From Eudromia elegans (lineage: Eukaryota > Chordata > Aves > Tinamiformes > Tinamidae): 64,000 nt of DNA. The DNA lies in NCBI GenBank assembly GCA_003342815.1, contig PTEX01000020.1, forward strand, positions 6,181,088 through 6,245,087, read 5' to 3'. A program made the position numbers and the translations under genes. The notes under the pieces were generated by a model. The model saw nothing but the letters and a program-made list of their open reading frames with translations. It was not told the origin of the DNA and ran no database searches. Below, piece after piece: positions 12,001-22,500 of the stretch (position 1 is the stretch's first letter; every line of letters starts with the position of its first letter).

Positions 12001-15000
12001 TTTCAGAAAGGCTCCCTTACCTCCTCAGTCAGACCTCCTCCAAAGTTGAGTTCTAACCACCTCCTGGGGCTGGACCAGAGGTGCCCTCTTGTGGCATACA
12101 TGAAGCACCTTCGCCGCTCTCCGTCTGCCCATGCCCTCCCTGCTCTCCCGGTTTCAGCTTCCGTGAAGCATTTTAACTGCACACATCTAGGCCAGCCAGA
12201 ACAGCAGGGCTCCCCAATGCTGCCTCTACAGTTACTCCTGCACGGGCTTTGCACTGGGCTGCAGCTGCTCAGAGGATGGCTGGGCCTGCGGCAGGAGGAA
12301 CGGGGCCACCACATTATAAGGTGTAAGGGAATGAAGCAGAGTGCTAAGCCCATGGGCAGTTCCTCGGAGAGCACATGTGAAATGATGTTGGTTAGTCCAT
12401 CCCAGATGCAGACCTTTGCAGTTGCCTTTGCTGAACTACGTGAGACTACTGTCAGTCCCTTTCTCAGCACATTCATTCCTCCGAATAGGAGCTGAACCCT
12501 CCAACATATCACCTGTCAGTATTACTCCCAAACTTTCTAAGGGTGTATTCCCTCTTATTGCCCAAGGTATTACCCAAGGTATTGCCCACTGAGGAGTACT
12601 GAGTCAGCCTCTGAGAGATGGCACCAGAACATGGCTGCCAGCTGAGCTCAGTGTTACTGGTGTCACAGCTCTGCCTGCTCAGCTGTTCAGCCTTCTGCTC
12701 AACCACTGCAGTGCACAGGTAGCTCCATGGCTGACCAACATGCATGCACATGGTCGCTCCATGAGAGACCATGGCCTTTCCTAATGTCAAGATAAACACA
12801 TCCACCGCTCTTTTCTCATCCTCAGCAAGAAGTTCTCTTCATATTTTTCTCTGAAATTAACAACTTGTGTTGTCTGGAGCTGCAACGAAGAGTGAGGTCC
12901 TAGGCTATGGTCCAAGCCTTAAAGCCAGGGGCTGACAGGACACCGCTGTGCCAGTATGCAGGTGCCAACTGTCGTTCTTCGAAGATGTCCCGCGTGACCA
13001 GTTAGGTGGCTTTTTTCCATGGCTGCTCACAGCACCTTCTCTCTGCCCACTGTGAGCCCCACGGCAAGGCTTGGGAGCACAAAAGCATTCCACGGGAAAA
13101 GGCTGGAGTTATTTTACAAGGGCAAAAATGTCAGTTTAAACATTTGGCAATTGTTTTCCAAGTATTTTCAGTCTGAGTTAGGTATTCACTAAGGCAAATT
13201 TCAAACTAGGTGGTGACAAATCAATAAAGGTATCAGAAGTGAAAGGCAAGCCTTATCATGGCCCTAAGTCTAGCCAACAACAAAAGAGGGTAAAATTCTC
13301 ATCTGACACTGCTGGGATGAGTGGTGTTCAAGAGTGGATGGGGAAAGTTTAAGGTAACTTATACATAAGATATGAAAAGTGGTTACAAAAAGGAGAAAAA
13401 GGAAGAAGCCCATTGATATTACAATCTGTGGATAAATTTGACTTTAGCTGAATGAAGATTTATCAAGGCTTTGACTGTTTGGACATGGAAAACTAAGTTA
13501 CTCAATTACTGAAGAGAGATTAAATCAAAACCGATGAAGAAAACACCTACCAGTATATAGACCACCAAGTATCCTGCTAGGAATGTAGCAATATAACACT
13601 CTGAGCAAAATAAATTTGCTATTTGCAAATTGCAGCTACTGCTTGCTAACTGGAATTCTTTCCACCTACCTTCATCCTCGCTATACCCTACTTTCCAGAA
13701 CTATTAAACAAAACAAGCCATCACCATACCCATCTACTCTTTAAATTTAGATTGCATAGTGCATTATGCCTTCTCAGAATTACTCATCTTTTGGGGTTCC
13801 AGGTAGCTTCTAGAACACAAAGAAGCTTCATCCTCTCCTCTCCCTATAATTCCCTAATTAGCAAACCATATTTTCTGGAGCTGTCATGAGGGTGGCTACT
13901 AACATTATTGCAGCTGTCAACTTCAAAAGTGGAAAGATATTTTGATCTTAATAAGTAAGATTAAAAAACTTGTTTTACATTACACCTTGAAAAATGACCA
14001 CAAATATTTAGACTCAAATTTTAGTGTGATTTTCTTACCATACTGAAACAAACAAAAGCTAGGATTTATGATCACATTCTCAGTGTGCAAGCTGCAGTCA
14101 AGGTAGTACAGGTGCTATAGAAACCAGGCAAGCTCATAAAACAGAGGTTGTTGACACTAACCAACCTGTAATATATCTGGTATTTAGATTATTGCTATTT
14201 TTTTCCTGTCCAAGACAAGTCTAATCCTGTTTCCTGTTGCTACAAACTTTTGAGTAAAAGTAACGACAAGTCATTCAATATCTAAGTCTTTCTGTATTTC
14301 ACTCTGAGTTAGTGCAGGAGAAGCAGGAGCCGCATTATAGGTGCTTTCAAAAGATGTACAGTGACTATGGGGATAAAATGAAGATCATTTTTCATTATAG
14401 ACACATTCTCTTTCTGGCAACACTCACAGCTTGAAATGAGATAGAACTGAACTCTGCCCTGACTTCAATTTACTTTGATAGGTATAATCCCCAATAAAAC
14501 CTGCTCAAGAAGATCTATAAAAAAACTCTCAATAAAAAGCCTTGTAGTCAAATAACATGGTTCCTGCTGAATACTGAGGGTAAATCCTAACTGCTGTTGT
14601 CAGTAATGATATATTTTTAAGGAAGCATGTCCTCAGAAGGACTTATGAATAGTCACTTGAATCTTGTAAATCTCATTTCACCTCGTGCCCCCTATTACCA
14701 AGGGAAACAATGATAAATAGGAAAAAAAATTCTCATCTAATGACCTAAATATCTAAGGACATAAAATGGTCTGTGAATTCATTTGCTTTAAATGATAGTA
14801 GAGTTATTAGGAATGTTGGTGATATTTTTTTCTTTTTTTCTGAAGACAAATACAGACTTTTTTGTTGTTGTTGAATCTAGGACTCTTTCCCAGTATCATG
14901 GCCAAGCTGCACAATTCAGAATGCGAAGATTAATAAGGGTCATAGGCTCCATGCTAAGCGTGACAATGGGATCCTAATCAAGTTGACAGGGTGCTTATGT

Positions 15001-15647
15001 CTTACATGGAAAATCCACTGTAACACATGCTATGAGATCTCTGCCACATTTAAGCAATGCAACTTGGTGATGTGCATTCTGCAGAAGCTGAGAAGAGTCA
15101 AGAAGTTCTGCAAATATTTCTTCAATACATGGAAATGGATATATGTCAAACATGCTAGTATGATTTGATTCCTTGAAAGCTATGCACAAATGAACAGCCT
15201 ATGTTTTTTTCGCTGTCAGACCTATTCAAAAGATCTTATTTCTTCTGTAATATTAGGCTTTTTTCACACTCTTGCAAAACCTCATCTGAAAATTGTAAGA
15301 GGCATACTTTCTTCTGAGCCACCTTAATTGTAATTTTAATGCACTGCTCTTACAAGCAGATCCAGAACCTCCATTGTAGCTATGCCTGATGATGCTGGGA
15401 CAGTAAGTACATCCCTACATCTCAGTGCAGTACTGCTGTGCATTTTATAGAATTCAGTGGGTATGTAACATGAACAAAAGTACATATTTGTGCATTCAGG
15501 AAGTTTAATTTCTTACATAGCTAGTAATCATAGCCTAGATTCAGTAAGGAATAAGCGCCAGCTAGAAGGAATTAGAGCCTCAATACAGAGGCTTCAGAGC
15601 TAATACTCAGCATTGACTCAGGAGCCTGGGCCACCTGCTTGATATAA
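12001..15647. other. Intergenic sequence; GC-richer patch at the left
   Basis: The first 500 bases are more GC-rich than their surroundings and are open on both strands (about 11986-12512), but neither translation looks like a known protein. The block lies between CR1-like pieces. The rest is A/T-rich with no gene, RNA or repeat that I recognise. Confidence 0.45.
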
Positions 15648-16485
15648 CACAGAATCACAGAATAGATTCGAAGAGAGCTCTGGCCATCACCTGGTCAAAA
15701 TTCAAGCTGAGTCAGTTACAGTCAGTTGCCAAGATCCTGGACAGTTGAGTTCTGACATCTCCAAGGATGCAGATTCCAAAATGTCTCTGAGCAACCTGTT
15801 GCAGGGTCCTACTGCTCTCAGAGTGTTTTCCTATGGGCTGATGGAATTTCCTGTGTTTCAGTTTGTGCTGATTGCCTCTCATCCTGTCACTGGGCACCAC
15901 AGAGAATAGTCTGGCTCCACCTTCTTTTCACTCTCAGATATTTATCAGATATTTATACCTATTGATAAAATCTACCCTCAGTCATATCTTCTCCAGACAA
16001 AGCAGTCGCAGTTCTCTCAGCCTATCCTCATATGACAGATGCTCCAGTCCCATCATCACTGTGGTGGCCCTTCACTCCAGTAGCTCCGTATCTCTCCTGC
16101 ACTGCAGAGCCCAGAACTGCGCTCCAGGTGTGGCCTCACTAAGGCTGAGTATGGAGGAAGGATCAGATTCCTTGATCTGCTGGTAATGCTCTTCCTTATG
16201 CAGCCTAATGCAGATATTATTGGCTCCCTTTGCCACATGGCCATATTGCTGACACATGGACAACTTGTTCACCACACAAGGTCACCCAGAAGTTCTAGAT
16301 TCTTCTCTGCAAAGCTGCTTTCCATCTTCTCTGTGGCACCAGCCTGTACTGATGCAGGGAGTTATTCCTCCCAGGCGCAGAACTTTGGGCTTCCCTTTGT
16401 TGAACTTCATGAGAAGTTCAGGAAGATCCATGACAGCAGTGCTGTTGACCATGTGTTTTTATATTTTGCAGAACCTAACACTTTC
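15648..16485 (-). mobile_element. CR1 retrotransposon fragment, about 840 bp
   Basis: Minus-strand CR1, among the longest here. The 3' end is at the left ('acagaatcacagaat'). Towards the right come the RT C-terminal block ('ctccagtagctccgtatctc', 'tgtggcctcactaaggctgag') and then an inner region ending near 'cccttTGTTGAACTTCATGAG'. It is strongly diverged, with small indels including an internal duplication of 'tcagatattta' near 15937-15957, which suggests an old insertion. Confidence 0.9.
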
Positions 16486-18420
16486 TAATTGCCACATGTT
16501 GATTTTTGGTACGGCGTACTTTGCACTATGCACCACAATGCTTGCTCTACTTAAATGCTCCTCCCCTGCCATGGAGACTCCTTCTAAGTTTCCCTAGCAG
16601 GGGTGAATCAGTTGCTTAGGCAGACACACGTCACCCCAAATACTTCCTGATATATTAAGATAAACTGGTGTTAATTTTGATTTTTCCTAATATAATCCAT
16701 TATGTTTTCTATATTGCTACAACTTGCTTTTTATAACCAACAGAGCCATTTTTGTGGTGGTGGTCTGGTGGACAGCTGAGGAAAGGAATTAGGATAACAC
16801 TGCAAGGCAAGATGTTGCCAACTCCAAATGACATCCTTCAGTGAGAGTAGCTATGATTTAGATTAGAAATGGTGGAGATAATTTAAAAATTAAAAAAATG
16901 CTTAGGAGAATAAACGATCAAAAAATACATAGCTAAAGAATAGCTTAAAAAATAGATTTGCTCTATGCCTTTTTAAAGGTCTTTTTTTAAAAAAAAGTTT
17001 AAATGCCCACATTTTTGAAAAGAAAGTTGGAGGAAAGGAAATCATGTTTATGATTAAAAAAATGGAATCATTAAAAAAAGGGAAATATTGTATTAATAAT
17101 TCTATATGGCTTCCATTTTCAGCATTTTTTTTATTTTGTATTTTCTCAAGAAAACATTAGTAAAAAGGTATTACATTTTTCCAAGCATTTAAATGTTACA
17201 AAGCCTACCTGATTTATCAGAATAGAACTGTGTTCAAAAGAACCTGATCTTTTTCCCAGTTTTCTGCCCATTCAAAATGTGTCTCTGATCTTGCCATAAC
17301 CTTGTGTGATTTGGGGTTACACCATTTTTCTTCATCTGTCATTGTCTCAGGTTTCCATTTGTAAAATTTCCCTATTATCCCCTGGTATTCAGACTACAGC
17401 TTGTTGGGATCAGAAATAATTTTTCAGCATGTTTTTTCAGTGCCCGTTGTCACTAATTCTTGGCCTTGACTGACAGTCAGAAACAAGCAACACTCAGCTA
17501 ACATCCTCCTGTTTAGCAGAAATTAAAAAGTCAATTCATGGGTGGTTTTCAGGTGAGGAATGCATATTACCATATAAACAAGGATATGTTCTTATCAAAA
17601 ATATAAAGAAGGCCGAAACAGAAAGATACAGTCACCATAACATACTTCTTTCTCTTTTCTGTTCAAATGATATTTGCCTGCTCAAAGCATGTTTGCCAGT
17701 AAGCCATTGTGTAGCTCCTATTGAAACGCTTTGTAGGAACAGAATTTGGGGATTAATTCTCTCTAAATGCTGAGTAGATGATATAAATGACATGCTTTTA
17801 GGTAATTTAAGTAGGTCAGTAGATAGATTTTGATGTGTAAGTAAGTATTCACTGGCAGTAAACTGCTATTCATTTCAATAGCTTTAATTTGATTTAAGAA
17901 TGCCTACCATGAAAGACTGAAAGACTGAAATGGGAGAATTAATAGTGCCACGGTCTTTCAGTGGCAATTTAGAGACTTTGTATTAGACATTCATTTTCTA
18001 TTAATTGCAAAACTATCACATCACTGGTTACATTTTTGTGAGACAGGAAGTCATTACACGTGTAGGTAGAAAATGAACTGCTCCGTTTCTTGATTTTTCA
18101 TCTGTTGTTTTTCATCTGTTGTTATCAGACAAATTTAGTACTGAGGCATTGCTCACACACCTGCAGTACTACTGGCACTTCCTCTTTTAACATGCCAGTA
18201 TAATTTGTCAGGATGAAAATGAGCTTACTTTTAAAATAATCTTTGATTTTCTAAGCAGTGAGAAGTGGGAGATTTTCACACCTCGCATTTTTGCAAGAGG
18301 TGACACAGAAGAGCTGGATATGATGACGTAGCCCACGTGGTTTTTACTGTGGCACTCTCCTGTAATTATATAGCTGCTGCAGGGCCACGCCAAGCCACAC
18401 CATTTTCCTTAAAATATTTC
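16486..18420. other. Intergenic A/T-rich sequence upstream of MARCHF6
   Basis: Unique A/T-rich DNA with many A and T runs (for example 16880-17110). A short tandem duplication of 'tttttcatctgttg' lies near 18095-18122. A TGACGTA plus CCACGTGG motif pair at 18324-18340 is the only candidate regulatory signal noted. No exon is recognised. Confidence 0.5.
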
Positions 18421-18764
18421 ACAGAATCATAGAGTGATTATGGGTGGAAAAGACCTTCGAGATCATCGAGTCCAACCGCAAACCCATCCCTGCCCTGCCT
18501 GCTCAACCGTGTCCCTAAGCGCCTCATCTGCACGTTCCTTGGGCACTGCCAGGGACGGGGACTCCACCGCTGCCCTGGGCAGCCTCTTCCAGAGCTTCAC
18601 CACTCTTTCCATGTGCAAATTTTTCCTAATATCCCACCTGAACTTCCCCCTGGCACAACTTGAGGCCATGTCCTCCCCTATGGGCAGTTACTGTGGAGGA
18701 GAGAGCAACCTCCGCCTCACTGCAGCTTCCTCTCCAGGAGTTGTCGAGAGCGGTACGGTCCTTA
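18421..18764 (-). mobile_element. CR1 fragment of a different subfamily (CR1-X/Y type)
   Basis: Minus-strand CR1 beginning at 'acagaatcatagagtgatta', followed by 'gagatcatcgagtccaacc', 'gtccctaagcgcctcatct', 'ctaatatcccacctgaact' and 'ggcacaacttgaggcca'. These blocks belong to the CR1 class in which a 'gtccctaag' block follows the tail; they differ from the other copies in the window. It ends about 460 bp upstream of the MARCHF6 start codon, immediately outside the CpG island. Confidence 0.88.
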
Positions 18765-19019
18765 AAAAGTTTTCTTTTCCTTTCTGTTGCTGCTGTTTAC
18801 ACAGGTCAACACCGTGTATCCCTTCAGCAGCCCTGGTGCTTGAAAAGTAAAATCTTGAAGGTAGCAGGGGAGTTAAAGGTGAGGAAATGATTTATAGAAC
18901 GAATTTTGGGTGGGAAAAAAAAAGAGGCTACGTGCAGCACTTCTCTGTTGACAACAACGTCACAGTTAATGGAAAGGATTTAGCCCTTGGCTGGGTACAA
19001 AGAACGTGCAAGGCAGCGG

Positions 19020-19560
19020 GCCTCCAACGTTTCCAACGCTCATCGACAACCAAAACCGCCAAATGACGCAGCGGGCGCCGCGGGGCCGCCGGCCGCAGGG
19101 GGCGCGCGCGCGCGCAGGCACGGCAGGGGCGGCGCTCCGCGCCCCGCGGCCCTCTCTATGGCGCCGCCCCGCGCGCGCGCTCACGCCACCCGCTCGCCCC
19201 GCGCTGCGTCACCCGCGCAAGATGGAGACCGCCGAGGAAGGTACGGGGCGGCCGCGCTGCCCGCAGGCGGGAAGGTGTTGCCAGCGCCGCCGCGGGAGTC
19301 CCCGCAGACCGGGGGCTGCCTCCGCGGGCGAGGCCCGGCGCGGGGAGCCGGGCTGCGCGCGCGCGCGGGCGGGCGCCGCTTACATAACCGCGGCCATTGG
19401 GCACCGCGCGGCGGTTGGGGCCGTTACTGACGTTAATGCCCCTTTGCTGCTGCTGCGGCCTCGCCGGCCGGGGGTAGCGACACCGAGGAAGGCGCTCCCC
19501 AGCGTCGCCATCGCCTCCCCTGCAGCTTGGGGGCTTCTCGGATTCCCGCCTTGCCCAGTA
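19020..19560 (+). promoter_or_regulatory. MARCHF6: CpG-island promoter of MARCHF6
   Basis: About 540 bp of very GC-rich, CpG-dense sequence surround the first coding exon, in sharp contrast to the A/T-rich flanks. No TATA box is evident, as is usual for housekeeping genes. Candidate elements are a GC-box-like 'aggggcggcg' near 19125, TGACGCA at 19064-19070, its reverse complement TGCGTCA at 19205-19211, an inverted CCAAT box near 19394-19400 and TGACGTTA at 19428-19435. Three alternating GC tracts (19102-19115, 19171-19180, 19355-19367) lie inside it. The transcription start is inferred only to lie between about 19080 and 19215. Confidence 0.8.
19222..19240 (+). CDS. MARCHF6: MARCHF6 coding exon 1 (residues 1-6)
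   Basis: Encodes METAEE plus the first base of Asp7, just ahead of the RING-CH domain, and ends GAGGAAG|gtacgg. The start context 'gcgcaagATGg' is a strong Kozak match, and the protein start agrees with the family. Intron 1 (19241-23482, 4242 bp) starts inside the CpG island and contains a G11 run at 20158-20168; no repeat family or other gene is seen in it. Confidence 0.93.
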
Positions 19561-22500
19561 GTAACAATAACAGTATCTGCAGCCTCCGCGGCTTTGTGTT
19601 GGCGTTGGGCTTGTTGCGTGTCCCGGAGACGCTGACACGGGAAAATGACGTGGGAGCTGCCGCGCTTGCCGGCCTCTTGCTCCTGCGACTGATTAACGTG
19701 TAGCGATTTACCATCTTCGTGTTAAAAAAGCAGTACAAAAATAATCTTGTCATAAAAATTCATCATAATGTACCCCTAATAAGTAGTTTTTAGTTTTAAG
19801 GCTATTTCTCGAGTTGAAATCTAATGTGGCTGTGTTGCCTCAGCCTTTGCAACTGCTCAGTTCAGTCTGGATAATGCTGAGCCCTACAGTGCCAGCTCAT
19901 AATACAGAGTTCTCATAATTGTGCATTTAACTTGCTATTATAGCACAAAAATAAGTGTCTGCTGTTTTAATGTTCCCTACAGTATTTGAACTTTATTTGT
20001 CATCTCTTAAGCAATAACTACAAATCTGTAATGCAACAGCAAGGCAGCTAGAAGGAATAATTTAAGTATCTTGACTTTTCTTATGCATCATTGCAAATGC
20101 AACTTTTCTTCCAGTGGCACTTAATATTATTTTTCTAGCTTGAGAAGATTAAAAAGAGGGGGGGGGGGAAAGAAAAAGAAAAATACAAAGCAATGGATGA
20201 AATAGACATCTATGTAGAAATTTCCATTGGCTAATACTGCAGGCAGTGTAGTACTAACAAAATGTTAGAGGCTTTAAAGTCTAATGCGCTTGAGAATTGC
20301 TTACTGCAACTCTAATTGCCATGCTTCAGTAGACCAGCAGTTACCGGCCTGGTCACATGAGCAAAGTGACTTTGATTTGACATCTAGTTGCCTAGAAGAG
20401 TTGGCTTATAGCAAACCATGAAGTGGAGTCACCAATTGAGATCTCACCACTCCATCTCAGTGGATTTAATATGAAAAGCAGAACTGGATATTTATTGCAT
20501 GGTAGATTTTGAGTTATACAAGTGTAAATGTGGTACAAGTAGTAGCAGTTGATTTTACAGGCCCTTATAGTTTTTAGTGTCCTGAAGAGAGACCACAGAA
20601 GGAAGGAGGAGGCTGTTAATGGTATCTCAAGTCATTGGCTCATTGCCTGATTTAAACTTTAGTCTCATACATTGCTCTTGGAATTTAGTCTTTCCTATGT
20701 ATTTATACATTTATACATAGGCCCATGGCCTTATCTATGTTGTCGTCAAAAGGTCTGAGTGTTGAAAGTAACTAGTCTGCAGAATCACCTTCTGCAAATG
20801 GCATTAAAGCATTATAGCTTTTCCTGCAGTCTAAAAATTCCGTCACAGTATTAGGATATTGAATTATTACAGAAATGTGAAATGTCAAATGGACTTTTCC
20901 TCACTGTTCATAACATATTAGTGATGTTGTAGCCTTTTTGTTTGTGATAGGGTTGACAGATGTCTGAGCTGTACGGTAGAGTTAGGGGACTAACTGGATG
21001 GTGAGAGTTCAAATAAAGAAGGCTGTAGGCTGAGTTAGTAGGTCAATATAGTAACATGAAGCAGTAGGTAAGGCCAGTAAGTGGCCTTGGACCAGACAGG
21101 TGGCATCTTACTTCTCTGCGGCACTTGAAGAAGTAGTTTGTTCCTATGACAGGTAGAGACAGAGCTTATCAGAGCCTCACAGGCATTGCCTGCCTCTGTA
21201 GTACAGTATTTGCTATGTCTTGCCGAAGTAAATGGAATGTTTTCTTAGGATGTGCCCATGGACTTGTTATATATGTATTTAATTCTGATTTCTCACACAA
21301 GGTGGATAACTTTTTAAGAAGCACTTCTTAAGATAAAGTTTTTCAAGTATTTCTTCATCGCTAGAAAACCAGAGCCATGTGTGAATGTAGTATTTATGAA
21401 AACCACTAAGGTAGACCTAGTGTAGTCTTTCAGATAGCTACTTTTATGAGATATACCTCTCTTGCTTTCTAGCTAAGTCAGTCTATTGCTAAATAAGGCA
21501 ATCCCTTTAGATATTATGGTGATGAAGAGACTTGTTTAGAGGTAATAGGTAGAGGCGTCATCTCTGGGGGACCAAAGAAACGCATTGTGCAAGATCGTTA
21601 TTTCCAGGATACATGCATGAAGAACAGTATGCAAAGTGTGTGCACGTGTTGAACATAGTAACTGCTACACAGTGGAATTTTCTTTGAACATGACAACAGC
21701 ACAAGTTATATGGTGCAAATATATGTTGACATACAAGGTGGCTTGCTGATTTAAAGCTGTTACTTCTCATTTGTTTGTTTGGATGCATAAAACAAGGGGG
21801 AGGATCTGGAAATTCTGATACCTAAATTAAGGTTTAAATTGTTAGCAGCCAGAAGAAGGAAATTCTTTTCTAAATAGGGAATTCCTTTGCTGCCAGTAGG
21901 GCAAATTCTGGTTTTTTTCCCAACAGTCTTGTGAACAAGTAAATAGCCAGCTCTAAAAGCCTGTGGACCTTTAGTGCCTGTGCAGAGATCTATGAGATTC
22001 CTACAGATAAAATTATGCTTGTAACTTACATTCTTTTGTGTCAATGAATATTCTTACAGCAACAGTTTAACATCAGTTTAAGCAGATCTAAATACTCTTT
22101 CCAGCGTCTTTCTTATCTGCTCTATCCCATCTCTTGTGCTGACCAGAGTGCTGTCTGGCTTGATAGGGCTGTTCTAGCACACAGAGATGTGGACTTCTTT
22201 TTATAGTGAAATGGCTCAGGTAATAATCCAAAGAGTGCCCAGTGAAAGTTGGCATGCAGCAGCTAAGTCTTAGATCCAGACTGTAAGTTGAAAAGATCTG
22301 TTTTGTGCATTCTTCTGGAAATATTCTCTATGATTAAAAAAAAAATAAATTGAAATCCCTTGCCGCCTAAAGTGATGGCTTTGATTTTTCCTTATCCTCT
22401 GGGGATTCTTGATGTTTGCAGTGATACCCAATTGCTCACTATGACTGCCGTGGAAGTGTTTTTCATATTTCTGTGTGTATAGTGTCGTTGATGTTTCTTG

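Noticed and set aside
11986-12512. Overlapping 169-codon open frames on both strands as possible genes
   Set aside because: Both translations are low-information, match no family that I know, and lie in or next to CR1-derived sequence; the openness follows from the higher GC content.
1-18420. Exons of an upstream neighbour such as CMBL, expected by mammalian gene order
   Set aside because: I looked by eye for conserved CMBL motifs on the minus strand and found none; a translated search would be needed to exclude divergent exons.
19006-19635. A 209-codon plus-strand open frame through the CpG island
   Set aside because: It begins at a GTG, runs through exon 1 into intron 1, and is open because GC-rich DNA has few stops. 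Only its 19222-19240 part is coding, as MARCHF6 exon 1.
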